From NCBI GenBank assembly GCA_003254885.1, contig QANT01001660.1, positions 31,011 to 95,010 on the forward strand: DNA of 64,000 bases, written 5' to 3'. Below the pieces are notes generated by a model. That model was given only the letters and a program-made list of their open reading frames with translations. It ran no database searches and was not told the origin of the DNA. Below are positions 48,587-61,450 of this stretch, one piece after another. This DNA comes from Purshia tridentata (lineage: Eukaryota > Streptophyta > Magnoliopsida > Rosales > Rosaceae). Both the position numbers and the translations under genes were made by a program. The number at the start of each line of letters is the position of its first letter. The stretch's first letter is position 1.

Positions 48587-49613
48587 TCTATATATACTAA
48601 AGCCCGGTTAGGCAAGTTACTGTTTTTAGACTGTTCATGGAAAAGTCCATGTTGCCCCTTTTTTTGTAAAAGTTAGTCAATTTTCTTTGTAATTATTCAG
48701 TTTTTTCTGTCCTTTTTTGTCATTTGACGTATTTTTAATGTTTGTCCTTGCTTTTTTGTTTTTTTACTGTTTGTGCCATTTAGGTGGAAAGGACTGTTGT
48801 GCCCTTGAGTTATGAAAATTTGCTCATGTTTTGCTGTTATTAGTGGGTCAATTGGGTATGTTTTAGTCATTTACTAATTTTTTCTTTTTTGCCCTCTTAA
48901 CTTTGTTTTTCTACTGTTCTTGCCATCTCTTCTATTTTCTCTCACATGGCAGTTTTTTTTTAGTCTAACTTGCCATTATGGGTTTTTAAATTTGTTGTGC
49001 CCTTTTTGGTCATTTCATTGCTCTCTATTTTCTATTGTTTGCTCACTTCTCTATACTTTTGTTTCAGCTTTTCATTGTTTTGTTAAACCTAAAGGGTGGA
49101 ACACGTATAGGTTAATGTGTTGGATGGGAGAATGAAAGACAATTAATTAAATAGTTAATTAATCTAGGACAAATCATTTTACCGAAATTGCAAGAGAAGA
49201 ATGATTAATAGTCAAGGTTAATTGTCCCGCTATTGATTTTTGGAGCAGAATTGTAATCAAAATTAAGCTACGAGATTCAATTTACAAAAAACAAAAACCA
49301 TAAGGACGAAGGTGAATAGGGGCAAACAGCAATGATAGAAAATTTATTTTAGAAAGAAGTGTTTATTCTCTCACTTTTATGTCTTATTTCTTTACTTATT
49401 TTATTTGTACCCCCACCATTCAATTTGAAAAAAAATATATATAAAAACACTCTTCTTCCTTCTTATTATTTCTACAACACTCTTTGATATACCACTTGAA
49501 ACACTGACTTACTAAATACTCTTCACACCCACTTAACTATAATCACACCTACTTATTTTTTTCCATAATTCTTTCTTCAATAAACCATAATCATACTAAG
49601 TCACAAAAACTTA

Positions 49614-49912
49614 GGCCTCGTTTGAATGCTAAGATTGGATTGGAATAGATAAATGATAAAATTCATGTGTATTTGAAAAAGAATTACTAACTTGAAAAAA
49701 AATGGAAATAAGATGGATAAATTATGAAGAAAAATTATTCTTTCCATCCCCTCAAAATGGTGGAGATTAGTAAGGATAATATTTTCCTTGTGGCTAAGCC
49801 ATTTTCTTTCCATCTTCTTCCCTCAAATTAGAAAACTCACCTTTTTTTCCTTAAATACACATAAATTTATCATTTATCCTTTCCAATTCAATTATAGACA
49901 CCAAATGAGGCC
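49614..49912. mobile_element. 299-bp MITE with TTA target duplication (PIF/Harbinger-like)
   Basis: The left end is GGCCTCGTTTGAATG and the reverse-complemented right end is GGCCTCATTTGGTGT. The inverted match continues through GGATAAATGATAAA-type sequence to about 60 bp. TTA lies on both sides (49611-49613 and 49913-49915). The same TTA/GGCC design is seen in the MITE in the WAT1 intron, but interiors differ. Confidence 0.85.
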
Positions 49913-50265
49913 TTAGAATCAATGATACTATTTGATTGATGCCCCATACATTTATTAAAATGTATGATTATTAAATACCCTAAACTCTTTTATTTATTTA
50001 TAGTTGTAGATCAAAAATTCATTATATTTTAATGTTTCTTATGATTTTAAAATTGAAAAAAACTCACCTTTTTTTTTTCCTTAAATACACATAAATTTAT
50101 CATTTATCCTTTCCAATTCAATTATAGACACCAAATAAGGCCTTAGAATCAATGATACTATTTGGTTGATGCCCCATACATCTATTAAAATGTATGATTA
50201 TTAAATACCCTAAACTCTTTTATTTATTTATAGTTGTAGATCAAAAATTCATTATATTTTAAAGA
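49833..50265. repeat. 227-bp tandem duplication covering the MITE right end and flank
   Basis: The block from AAACTCACC through the MITE right terminus to TTCATTATATTTTAA is present twice (starting 49833 and about 50059). The second MITE end is therefore a copied fragment, not a second insertion. A shorter third match (TTATATTTTAATGTTTCTTA) lies at 52170. Confidence 0.85.
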
Positions 50266-51324
50266 TAATTACCAATACATCCACTTTGGGCTTCTTTTAT
50301 CCTATATAATCCATTTTTTTATTGCATTTCCTAGTCGGTCCACCCAAAATTTGTCCGGCCCACTTTTTTGTTTTATCTAGTCCACTTCTTATTTCTACTA
50401 GTTTAACTTTTTTTAAAATGGCAATTTTGCCCTTCTTTTTTCTCGTCTCCTTTTGTTTGTGGCCTACTCTCTTTAGCCGATACGACAGGAAGGGAGGATG
50501 GCTTAGATTTTTTCTTCATTTTTTTTTCTCCTTTTTCTTCCTTTCTCTCCCTCTGCACTTTGTCTCTCTGGCTTTTCAACTCCCACAAGCCTCCAAAGGT
50601 AATCAACTTCTTTGTGGATTCTTTTCATAGAGAACTGTGTTTCTTTTTTGTTTTCATACTTTGTGGAGCCTTCCAATTCTCAGCAATCGCCACCTCTCCC
50701 TCTCCCCACTCTCCAAGGTTCTCTCTCCTTGCACTTTCTTCAAACTTGAAAATTAAGCCAAAGATCAAAAACTAAAAATATTGGGTCAGATTTTTTATGC
50801 AGTTTTTTTTCTTCCAGAATTAAAAAAATGCACAAAAGTTACTTTTAAGGAATTTTAGGGTCGAAATGCTGCGTTTGGATTTTGAGAAGTCAAAGTTATA
50901 GATTTTGGTTAATCTTCATAGTTAACTTACTTGGATGAGATGGGAGAGAAAGGAAGAGACAAAGGAAAAAAAAAAAGGGGGAAGAGATGGGTTGGTGCAG
51001 TGTTTTATGTTTTTGGGAGTTGAAATGGCTGTAGAGAGAAACAGAGTGTAGAAGGAGAGAAGAAAGAGAAAGGGGGAAAAAAAGGAGAAGAAAACAAAAA
51101 TGAAGAAGAAAAAATTATGAGCCATCAAAAATTATTGAATGGCTTAGATTGAAAGTTTGGTAGAGCCCGGGCAGAAAAGTAGTCTAATTATGGTATATAT
51201 ATACTGCACACATCTCAAAACTTACAGGTGTATGTTGGTTTTTACTTCTACATGCATCAAGATTCCTCATATATATTGTAGATCATTTAACTAATACATG
51301 ATTTGGTCTTTTATAGCCAATATA

Positions 51325-51750
51325 TAAGTGAATTGTTACTGATAGTCAATAACAATATGTAAGTGGGATTATAATTGTTATTGACAATCAATAACTATAT
51401 AAATGTGGCTATGGTTGTTACTACTTGTCAGTAACAATATATAAGTAGGGGTTGTGAGGCTATAATTTTTATTGACAAACAGTAACAATATGTAAGTGAT
51501 GTTATGATTGTTACTGACACACAGTAACAATATGTAAAGGGGGCTATGGTATGTTACTATTTGTTCGTAACAATATATAAGTGGGTTATGATTGTTACTG
51601 ACTAGTAGTAACAACATGTAAATAAGGCTATGATTGTTACTGCTTGTCAGTAACAATATGTAAAGAGCTATGGTATTTGGTAACAATGTAAATGGTGATA
51701 TTGTTGTCAGTAAAAATATATAAGTGGGTAATAAAATATTACTGCCATTG
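51325..51750. repeat. Hairpin minisatellite, about nine units of 45-55 bp
   Basis: Units follow the degenerate pattern TTGTTACTG, 4-8 bases, CAGTAACAA, then TATGTAAGTGGGCTATGA. Each unit is itself an inverted repeat, and the units lie head to tail. Recognisable hairpins occur near 51335, 51378, 51417, 51470, 51508, 51555, 51593 and 51632, with decayed copies at both edges. Open frames on the - strand simply repeat LLLxSSNNH-like peptides and are not genes. Confidence 0.85.
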
Positions 51751-51779
51751 TATGTAAGTGGCGATTTAATTTTGTGTTT

Positions 51780-53126
51780 TTTTCAATATACAATTTTGAA
51801 TGTGATTTTTTTTAGTATAAATTTAGTTCAATAACCTAAAAGTAACAAGTCAACAACAACTGACAAGTTATAATAGTTCAATAGTAAAATAATAAAATAA
51901 TAAAATGTACATGAAAAGACATAGTGGATTAAGTAGTAAGTTATAAGAATTTATTAATAAAATAAGGAATGGAACATGAAAAAGCAACGTCTATTAAGCT
52001 AGGCTGTCAAAGAATAATTGGTGGCAGTATTGTAATTATGTTTATTTTTAGTGGCTTTTCTTTGCATGTCTTTGATCATTTTAAAAAGTGGGCCGACAAG
52101 GTTATGTACTTCCGTGTTTGGGTTTAATAAACAGTTAAAGTATTCAAATGGACTTATTAAAAAAAACCATTATATTTTAATGTTTCTTATGATTTTAAAA
52201 TTGAATATGAAATATGAATCTAAGAGATTCGATTTAGAATAAAGAATGAATTATAGGATGGGTATAAGTTGTATAACATTAATTTTCTTTTATTTAGAAA
52301 AAGATGGATGGGTGGAATGATAGTTAAGGGGGTGAGTGGGTGTTTAAGTTGGTATATAAATGGGTTTTATAGAGATATGTGAGATATGAAAAGTGTTTTT
52401 ATATTTTGTTTAAATGATATGGTAGGTGGTGAATTGGGGTTAGGCTAGTTAGTCGAGGACAAAACCTTCTGCTATACACCTGAGTTTGAATTATGAATGA
52501 CAATTATCCTGCCCCTAAAAATCCTCGTGGGGACTCACCCCGATTAAAGGGTATGGTGTCCCCGCCCCGTCCCATATACTCGTTTAATAAATAAAATATT
52601 ATATTATATAATTATATTTTAATTTTTTGTCTTAATTTTAATTATTTTCCAAATTTAATAGTGTTATTTTTATGATTTAGTGTTAATCTAATATAATATG
52701 ATGAATTTTAATGTATGTTATCTATACGATATAGCCTATATTATATATTTATATTGATTTGGTATATTATTAATAAAAAATAATTCTTTTTAAAAAATAA
52801 ATAGGGTTTTCAAATACTTGATGGGGACCCAGATTATCTAGCGAGGAGGGTATAGTATTGGCAAACCTGCCCCGAATCTGTCCTGTTGCCTCTCTACTTC
52901 TTATTTTTTTGTATTAAAAGAATTTAATGGTAAGTGTAAAAATAACGTAGATTGAAAAATAAGACAGCGAGAGTAGAATTAAAAACACTCTTAAAAAAAA
53001 AAAAAAAAAAGTATATTGTTTGATTAACCGAATGAAGGCCATTCAACGAACTAACTAGAGACTAGACAGTGAGACAGAGAGAGTTGTGCCCTAAAAGCGA
53101 AAGAAAAGAGAGCAAGATCAGAAGCT
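51780..53126. other. Gene-free stretch with a GGGGAC-rich element
   Basis: GC-rich ends (52505-52580, containing GTGGGGACTCACCCCG, and 52815-52890, containing GATGGGGACCCAGATTATC) enclose an AT-rich core. This is the make-up of a degenerate hAT-type non-autonomous element. The rest is AT-rich, with an A18 tract near 53000 just upstream of the BolA2 gene. Confidence 0.4.
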
Positions 53127-56100
53127 ATGGGAGTGACAAAGGAACAAGTTGAATCTTCATTGACCTCAAAATTGACTCCTGCACATCTCGTAAGCTCTAA
53201 TGCTCTATTCTCTTTTAGTCTATCCGTGTTCTTATGTTTCATATGAATTTTCTCTTTTATTAAAGAAAAATAAATATAAACGTCCCATTAACTTTTTGTT
53301 AGTTTTGAATTAGGTTAACATCAATTTGAATTTGTCCACTTCTGGGTTAACTTCAATTTCTGCAAGTGCTAATTTGCTTTCGTAATGAATTGTTGGGGTA
53401 ATCTAGGGTTTAAGGTCACTGTTTAATGTGTGCAAATTCAACGATTGACATAAACATCTTTTAGCCATATAGCGTTGGTTTGTTTGTTTATTTATTTATG
53501 TATTTTCCTATTTATTCTGGTTTAATTTTAGGCCTTTGTCTTAGTTTTGTGACCAAACTCACCTCATAAATACCCATTTGTTGGGTTAAAAAAAAAAAAA
53601 TTTGGGGCCATCAACCATTTATTTCACCTCATCAATACCCATTTGTTGGGGAAAAAAAAAAAAAAATTTGGGGCCATCAACCATTTATCAAATGTTAAAG
53701 TACATGTTTAGTGATTCTATTGATATCGTTAAACAATGATTTCGTTTGGAAGAGAGGAGGAGATACTAAAATTGAAACTAATTGCCTACCCTTGAGTGCT
53801 GACCTGGACATTTGTTTGTGCTCTATCAAAACCTGCCTGAAGAATGCTGTGTGTGATATTATGCATATAGTGTTTAATTTGGCTTGTATACGATAATAAA
53901 TCACTTTGATCAATGTAAGCCAATGGGAGCTGATATTTTTATCGTTCTCATTGAAAAGAAACTTCATTAGAATTGTTTAGGATGTGTCCTAGATAGGGTC
54001 AAACATGCATAGATGCTGTGAGAAGGAGCAAATTAAGAGTTTTATTGAGGACTTGGGAGATCACGATTGTTTGAGGGAGGTTATAATGGAATGGTTTGTC
54101 ATGGTGCTAGTTGGCAGAAGTGTTTTTAAATGTGTTTAAAAATGCATAACCTTTGATGGGACAGAAGGCATTTTATGGTTATCTTTATTTGTACTTTTTA
54201 GTTTTGCGTTATCTTAGTTAAACATCACATCCGAGAGGCTGTCCAACAGAAACCTGTGTCTTTTGAGAGGTCAATTAAAGTAGGGTTAGTGCTATCCATC
54301 AGGCATATGCAGACAGTGGAATTTGTTGTTGTCACCCAGGTTAAGCCTTTTTACAAATAATTCCATGAATATCGAAACCAATGTCAAATTGAAAGTTACA
54401 AAATGAAAACAATTTGCTATGGTTAATTTTTTCTAGAAATCATTTTTGTGAAAGTTAATTTCTACACAACCTAAAGGGTAGAAGTTTAATACTACTAAGC
54501 TGATAAGCAAAAATGATGTGGCACTTTGACAGGAGGAAGTGGTATAGGTATGCGGTTCTTAGGAGCAACTTTTTGACAGGTGAGATGCCTGAGCTTAAAA
54601 CTCAACCTTTCACATCAAATAATACACAAACCTAAGCCTCTCCTTCTACAATTCCGCACCTTCAAACTCCAAGTTTATCTCAAGTTCTAAACCCATCATA
54701 GAAGCATAAGGTAGTTTCCTTAAATTCTCTTACTTCACATACCCTTGCCTATGTCGTGTTTTTCAACACAATTTTGCTAGGAAATTGATCTGGGTAACCA
54801 AGCAATCAATCAATCAAAATCTAGTTACAGATGATATAAGAACTGGTGACAGACACATTAAATAGGGATAGCATTTGGTTGGAGTTGCTTTACTTCGATT
54901 GCTGCTAAGAAGTTATGGATTTACTTATTTAAAGCATAGGTATTGTCTCCAAGTTATTTCCTGTAGTATAAAACTCATCATGCTTGTATAGTTTTCTGGC
55001 ATTGTCAAATTGGCATTCCATCAATTTTTTGGACGGAACACACAAACCCCTTAAAAAGTGGAATCGAGGCCAAACCACAGGGACTAATTATAATTGAAGC
55101 CAAACTAGAGAGACAAAAAGTGTTTTCCACTAAATTTAGAATGGAATGACCTTTCTTATATTATTTTGGTCAATCAATATTCGATTAGAGCTCTAAATAT
55201 GTCTGCAACAAGTATGAAACTAAACTAATTCTTAAGTTACTCTTGCTTATTATTTAGCCAAATAAGTTTCCACCCTTAAGTTTTGAATTATTCTCAACAG
55301 CGTTGTTTGATTTCTAATTTTTCAGTTATTACAATCAACTTAGCTTGTGATGTATTGCCATTGTGCTTTTGGAAGCATTTGCCCATAGGTTTTGGTTAAC
55401 TTCTATGTTGAAAATTTTCCCTTGGTGGTCTATGAGAATCAATTGACCCTTACAGTTAGCATTGGCTTCTTGAATTCTCTCTCTTTTCATCATCACCACT
55501 GGTGTTCATGCTGGAAGTGGATATTCTAACAGTTAAGGTAACTGCATAGCCACTGGAATTGAGTCTGCAAATTGACCACTTGAATTAAGTTCCTCAACTT
55601 GGTTGAGGTGTCAGTCTTAAAAGTTTAAAGTGAAGTAAAAAGGGAAGTGACTGCAGAGAGTTGTGTGCTCCACTGAGTCCTTTAGAATAGATTGTGGCCA
55701 TTTATGTACCATTTATATACTTCCATTTGTGTTGTTAATAATTTATTTGCAATCAATTATTCTTTTTAGATTCCATTACTTGTGCCTATTCATTTCTTTT
55801 TTTAATTTGTTTTGAACTTCTATATTTCAGGAAGTAATCGATACATCTGGAGGGTAAGTTACATTTTAAAATTTAGCTTGAATTTATGAACTTTCCAAAT
55901 CATTTTCTCCTTTATTTTTTTTTATTCAATTAAATTTATGCGGTTATCAGATGTGGTGCTAGCTTCGCTATCGAGATAGTATCAGAGAAATTTGAGGGGA
56001 AGAGGTTGCTCGAGAGGCATCGGCTGGTAAATTCTTCTTTGGAAGAGGAGATGAAGGAGATTCATGCTCTCTCAATAAAGAAAGCTCTGACACCAGAGCA

Positions 56101-56146
56101 GTGGAAACAACAGCAGGAGCCAGAAAAATCTGTACCTGCTGCTTGA
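53127..56146 (+). CDS. BOLA2: BolA2-type protein (cytosolic/nuclear glutaredoxin partner), 3 exons, 93 aa
   Basis: Exons 53127-53189, 55831-55853 and 55951-56146 (GT-AG) sum to 282 nt. The protein starts MGVTKEQVESSLTSKLTPAH and continues EVIDTSGG, then CGASFAIEIVSEKFEGKRLL, ERHRLVN and MKEIHALSIKKALTPEQW. This is the BolA fold with the class II signature: Cys30 in the GGCGASF loop and His67 in EIHALS correspond to the [2Fe-2S] ligands shared with monothiol glutaredoxins in the family. No targeting peptide precedes the domain, so a cytosolic/nuclear BolA2 rather than an organellar BolA1 or BolA4 is likely. Length equals that usual for BolA2. The middle exon is only 23 bp. Intron 1 is 2.6 kb and contains a 65-bp tandem duplication. 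The C-terminal QQQEPEKSVPAA tail is typical plant extension. Confidence 0.95.
53561..53690. repeat. 65-bp tandem duplication in intron 1 of the BolA2 gene
   Basis: Two copies contain CCTCAT, an AAATACCCATTTGTTGGG-like block, a poly(A) tract and TTTGGGGCCATCAACCATTT. They start at 53561 and 53626, and differ mainly in the A-tract and three bases. Confidence 0.85.
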
Positions 56147-57169
56147 ACATCATTTTAAATTGTTAAAAGAATATTCTATAGGTGATAATAATATATTTTG
56201 AGTGTTGGAAAATTGCCTGAAATTTTCTTCCTTACCGCCCCTATTCTAAAAAGAGTGATAATATATTGCTAAAATTATGATAATTATTCCACCAGTTTGT
56301 ATATGATAAATTTCTGTGTTTTGGATGTGGTTTGATTTATGTTTTTTTTGTGTTCTCTCTAAGTAATGGTCAAAGAAAAGAAGGTAAAATCATGTTATCT
56401 TAGGGGTAAAATCGTTCACTCACTTCAGCTTACAACACCCGCAGGATTTGGTTTGGTAATCATTGATTTTTCCTTCAAAATTCTGCGGATTTCTTTAAAA
56501 TGTCCGCCTTCATGCCAATACAAGCCATGGCTAGTTGGCTTTATTTTTGTTTACTCAAAATTTTAATAAGAATTTGACTTCTCTTTAGCCTAAAGAAAAT
56601 CTCTTGGGTTAGTGTAAGTAATGAAAGAGAGTAAATAAATGAGTTAGGATTAGAAATCTAGACCTTGTGAATATTTTTTATCCGGATCTCTTAATGAATT
56701 TGAATTCTATGCTTGTCTTGGTTTTGTTCATTTCAATCCTAACACTATAATATAAATTCAAGGGTTTAAATAAATCCTTCACACTCAAAACAAAAGAGTG
56801 CATATTAGAATAAGTCGATGGTTGAATAACATTAGCTTCAAAGAGATAACTAGCCCAACTAGTACACGTGGGAATGAAAAATGGATTAAGATTTAATATA
56901 AGTCAACTGTTGGATCCATTCCAATGCAATCACAAAAAGCCTGTAGCTTCAAAGAAGAAAATTTGCAGTACATCTAATGCTATTTGCTGCACTAAAATTC
57001 CGGGACAAGAATGATGGGGAATGGAAATGCAAAATAGCACTTGGGGGCCTTCCTATCTAAATGTCTACTCAGAGGGGCTAACCTCCATGGACCATCAGCC
57101 TTGATCATACATTGGCAAACTATAAAAGGTCACATAAAGGTATTAAATTTCGTTTTTTGAGGGTATGAA
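56147..57169. other. 3' flank of the BolA2 gene and gene-free DNA
   Basis: The BolA2 3' UTR is likely followed by AT-rich DNA. The frame at 56366-56566 has no family resemblance. The BolA2 and RAE1 genes converge here, 1.2 kb apart. Confidence 0.5.
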
Positions 57170-57345
57170 AATTTTAACAACAACCTATTAATTTTTCGCC
57201 GAAATTTCCCCGAAATTTTCGAAATTTTCGAAATTTCACCGAAATCACCGAAATTATCGAAATTTCACCGAAATCACCGAAATTATCGAAATTTCACCGA
57301 AATCATCGAAATTATCGAAATTTTCGGCCACCACCAGATCTGATC
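57170..57345. repeat. CGAAATTT minisatellite directly downstream of the RAE1 stop
   Basis: About three units of 30 bp of the pattern GAAATTTCACCGAAATCACC + GAAATTATC sit beside shorter GAAATTTTC repeats. The array ends 13 bp before the RAE1 stop codon, so it should lie in that gene's 3' UTR. The same words occur in the element at 42.8-44.25 kb. Confidence 0.85.
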
Positions 57346-57357
57346 TTACCTGCAATN

Positions 57358-57840
57358 TCACTTTCTTCCACCAGTTGCAACCCGTGGCTTGCTTTTAACC
57401 TCGGATTCCTGCAACCAAAGACGCATTATTTTTGAGTTATTTCAGGCCTTTTATGAAGAAAATTGTTGTGGTATCATTGAATATACCTGTGGTAAGTGGA
57501 GGAAAATGTAGTTCTTTGCTGTAGCAGGATTATGTTTTTCTGCACCCCTACTCCAATCATAGCAAGACTACAAAGAAATTTGGAAAATAATTTGAATGGA
57601 ATATATAAAGAGTGAACTGGTTCATTCGGTATGCATAACCATAAAAGAAAGGCATAACACAAGGCATTTTATCATTCCTGGAGATTGCAACCATAAACCA
57701 CCAAGACTTGCATGCGTACAAAAGAAACATGATTGCACAATGGCACAGCACTGCTATAGGTTATTCTGCCTCGGTATATATGAGTTGTGTGTATTTACAC
57801 ACGCGCACATACACACACACACATGGGGAGGGAGGGAGGG

Positions 57841-57875
<35 letters not shown>

Positions 57876-60800
57876 ACCGAGTATGCAAATATGGAACCGT
57901 CATGGTTGAAAGCACTGCAAGGGATAGGTTGACTGCACCTTGACATGGCCTGAAAATCAGAAAAACCTGTATTAGACACCTATATGCATAACACTACAAA
58001 GATCAAACAATTAATCATAGACCAAATATAACCTAGATGGAGAGAGTTGCAGAAGTGGCAAGGCAGTTCCATAAAGGAAAATGATTTGTTGTAAGGAATT
58101 AAAAAAAGAAAGTCAAATTGCCAGTTTAGCAGCAATTTTAACTGTGAGAGAGAGAGAGAGAGAGAGTGAGCAATAACCCAGAATAATTAAGATGCTTGTA
58201 GCCTTGGCTATAATACAAAGACAAGCGAAACAACATAAAAATAGATGTGAGAGAAACCTTTAGTCTCTGTTTGTTGTCCTTATCCCAAAAATTGAAAGAA
58301 CCATCAGAACCAGCAGTAGAAAATGTGTGATACACCTGAAAGAAGGAACACAAAAATAAGCTCTTAAATGACAACTAATAATATACAGAAAATGAAACCA
58401 TAGATTTATTCAATAACTCTCTGAAATACATAAAAACAGCCATAAAGAATGGACAATGAGTTGCAAACAATAAATTTGCACTAACCATAGAAAATATCAA
58501 AATTTTAAGCATTCCTGTCATGATTCTGAAGTAAAACAAATCACACTGATTCAAATGTATTCAAAGTTCCAAGAGACTTCATACAATATTAAAAAATGAA
58601 CCAACTGAAAGATATTGATAGGATACTTTAAAATTCATTATTATGTCCATAAATCCATTGATATAAAAAAATCTGAAACCAGGGACGTCAGTGGTTACTG
58701 TTGTAGATGCAGTGAGTACAATTCAGCATAAACAACTTCTATTAACTACGAAATGGCATTAGTCCATTAAAGCAATTGATAATTTCCATTTTCTTGGTCA
58801 TAGTTCTCAGTCTCAAAAGAAGACAACATCCAAAGTCCAGGTAAGGTTGAACTTCACCAAATCCACCAGTCCAAGTAAGACAAAAAAGTGTAGTAACCAT
58901 AACATAACAACTTCTCTGATTCTTATAAACTATAACAAGCAAGCAAGTAAAAAATCCAGAAATTTTAAAAAATAAGAATTTATGGTTTGCTTGGTACAAC
59001 ACCTTTTTTGTTTGCTAAATTGAAGAGAGGAAAAATATATGGGAAAAAGAGAGAAATGAGACATCAGAGGTGAAGAAGAATACATGTAACTAAAATTGAA
59101 AACCAAAAGCTAAAAAGTACTTAAAAATGTTTTTTTTTTTTAATTTTCATTTTACAAAGCATTCTAATGTATTGCTCTCCCCCTCCACCTCTATCATCAC
59201 TCCTCTCACTTTCATTTCCCTTTTCCTTCTCTATCTTTAATTAAACAAAAAACAGAAAACAAAAAAATTGTCAAGAAAAGTATGGAAAAAAANAAAAAAA
59301 AAAAAAGTGAAGGAATGGCAATATAAATCTTACAGGATGGAAGTTTAGAGCGTTGACTGCATATATCTCATTGCCCTCTCTGTGGCATTTGAAGGTAAAG
59401 TTTTTACCTTGCTGTGCATCATCCAGATGATGCACACCAACCCTCCCTTCAATAGAGCCAACCTGGTCAGTGCATAACACCAGAATCATCATTATTCAGA
59501 GAAGAATATAGTTATCGAGCAAAAAGGAAAAAACAGTATGCAAGATCTTATATATCACACTGAAAATAATATATTTGGAAAGAAAATATAATGGAAAATG
59601 GGACTGATGGAATCTTGTGCTGTGCACAGATTATCATGAAGAGGTTTATCAACTATGTTGAACAAACATTTGTTTATGCTGTATCTTTATTTATTTTCTT
59701 ATTTTTGTGACATAGGCAGGTAAACACATCAAATTCTCAAAAAGTTTGGGAATGTATTTGAGGAGATTACATGGCCTCTCCTAAGTCCAAACCTTTAGTG
59801 GACTTACAGATACCCCCACCTCATTTTGAGAAGACATTTACATTACTTCCTCACATTAATGACTAATGAATACCAATAAAAAGAGTTTATTTCACAACCC
59901 ATCCCCCTCAACCCACCCCAACAGCAAGGCATGCACAAACACGAGTAAGTGAAGAACTTAAAAGGTCCCAAAATCAAGCAATCACCCAGGCAATACCCAA
60001 TTTGAAGACTCTGCAAAAGCCCTGCATCTAATCACAATCACCTCAACGAGCATGTTGACCGAAACAACCTCTAGCAAGGTACCACATGGATCAAATTATA
60101 TTTATAAATAATAAACAATACCATGAATGATAAGTCTCAAGTTCAATGAAAAAAATCCATGCAAGAGTACCATATTTCAGTTTGTCATGCTAAGCAAGCT
60201 ACTTGAAAAAGAAAATTATTGAAACCAAACAGAAAACTGAAAGGACATAGGAGAAAGAAAGAAAGAACAAAAGGGATTTAAAGGAGGAGTTGATACTTAC
60301 TAAGAATCCTTGCTGATCAGGAAATGCCGCAACACACCTTGTCTGAAACTTTAGGGGTGAAGTGATTCTCTTGAACTCAGTCTGTCGGTAATTGTCAATA
60401 ATTAAAAGCGAAGTCAAAACATAGAAAGTCCATGGAGGCGGGCCAACTAAATATGAAAATATCAAAGATATCCAAATGCAATTTTATATTAAAAATTGAC
60501 TGACTGAACTTGAAAACTATTAGAAGCTTATCCTCAAAAGTAAATTTTATTTCTGGAAACTGGGATTAAATAAAGTTACTGAAGCAATAGGCCTCCTTTA
60601 TTTTAAATGAATTCTTGTTACATCAAATCAATAAAATAAATGTTATCTGAAAACTCCTGTTAATAAAATGTTACCTGTGGGTTCTGCAAGTTAAAAACAA
60701 TCAGATTTCTATCTGCAGTGCCAACAACCATTAGAGGGTATCTCACTGTTAGAGCATAGCAGCGGTCGGGGAGTTGTTGGGTATGCACTGGATTTGACTG

Positions 60801-61414
60801 CCTTGTATCCCAATACCTGAAGATAGGCAGTAAAGATTATACATAAACAAGCAGCAAATTTGATATCAAGGCAAGATGACTGTATAAATCTATGAATAAA
60901 TGTAAGGAAGAAAATGAATACAAGACATCAACAATTAGAAGAAACTAGTTGTCAGATGTATGAGAGGTAACACAGAAGAAAATTTAGGAGCAAAGGGGTG
61001 TAAATTGGCAAGAGCAAAGAACGAATTTCTCAACATTACTGTCCAAAACCTTTAATTAATTAAATTTTAACAAAAATACCAAATAAATTAAAAGCGTACA
61101 ATTATTCAGATAGCTCAAAATATTTAAGAATTGGATGTTATGTTTTACTTCATAGTCTTGTCCCAACTTCCTGTCACTAAGAGGCTCATCTCAGGGATCC
61201 AAGCAATCTCTTTGATTGGTGCATCATGCATAGCCACAGTCATTGGTTGACCACCAGACATCAAAGGCCACATCTTAACTTGCTTGTCACAACCTCCAGA
61301 GAATACCGCTGTGCCATCATCCTTCCAAGTTGAGCACAAAACCTACATAGATAGGCATATATTACAATTTGCACACTGATTCAAGAACCATCATATAAAC
61401 TGCTAACCAGCTTA

Positions 61415-61450
<36 letters not shown>

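Larger units (their letters stand above)
48587..51189 (+). mobile_element. Helitron candidate, non-autonomous
   Basis: The left end reads TCTATATATACTAAAGCCCG, close to the TC-start consensus of plant Helitrons. The right end shows a GAGCCCGGGC palindrome about 15 bases before TCTAA followed by T, resembling the hairpin plus CTRR/T terminus. The left flanking base is T rather than the expected A. The 3' hairpin is only a loop-less palindrome, and no Rep/helicase coding was seen. The call is tentative. A TTA-flanked MITE and a tandem duplication are nested within. Confidence 0.35.

Noticed and set aside
51378-51686. 102-residue repeat protein on the - strand
   Set aside because: It only translates the hairpin minisatellite; stops appear wherever unit length changes.
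57596-57979. Frames with Arg-Glu or Ser-Leu repeats
   Set aside because: They read through the GA microsatellite next to RAE1 exon 9.
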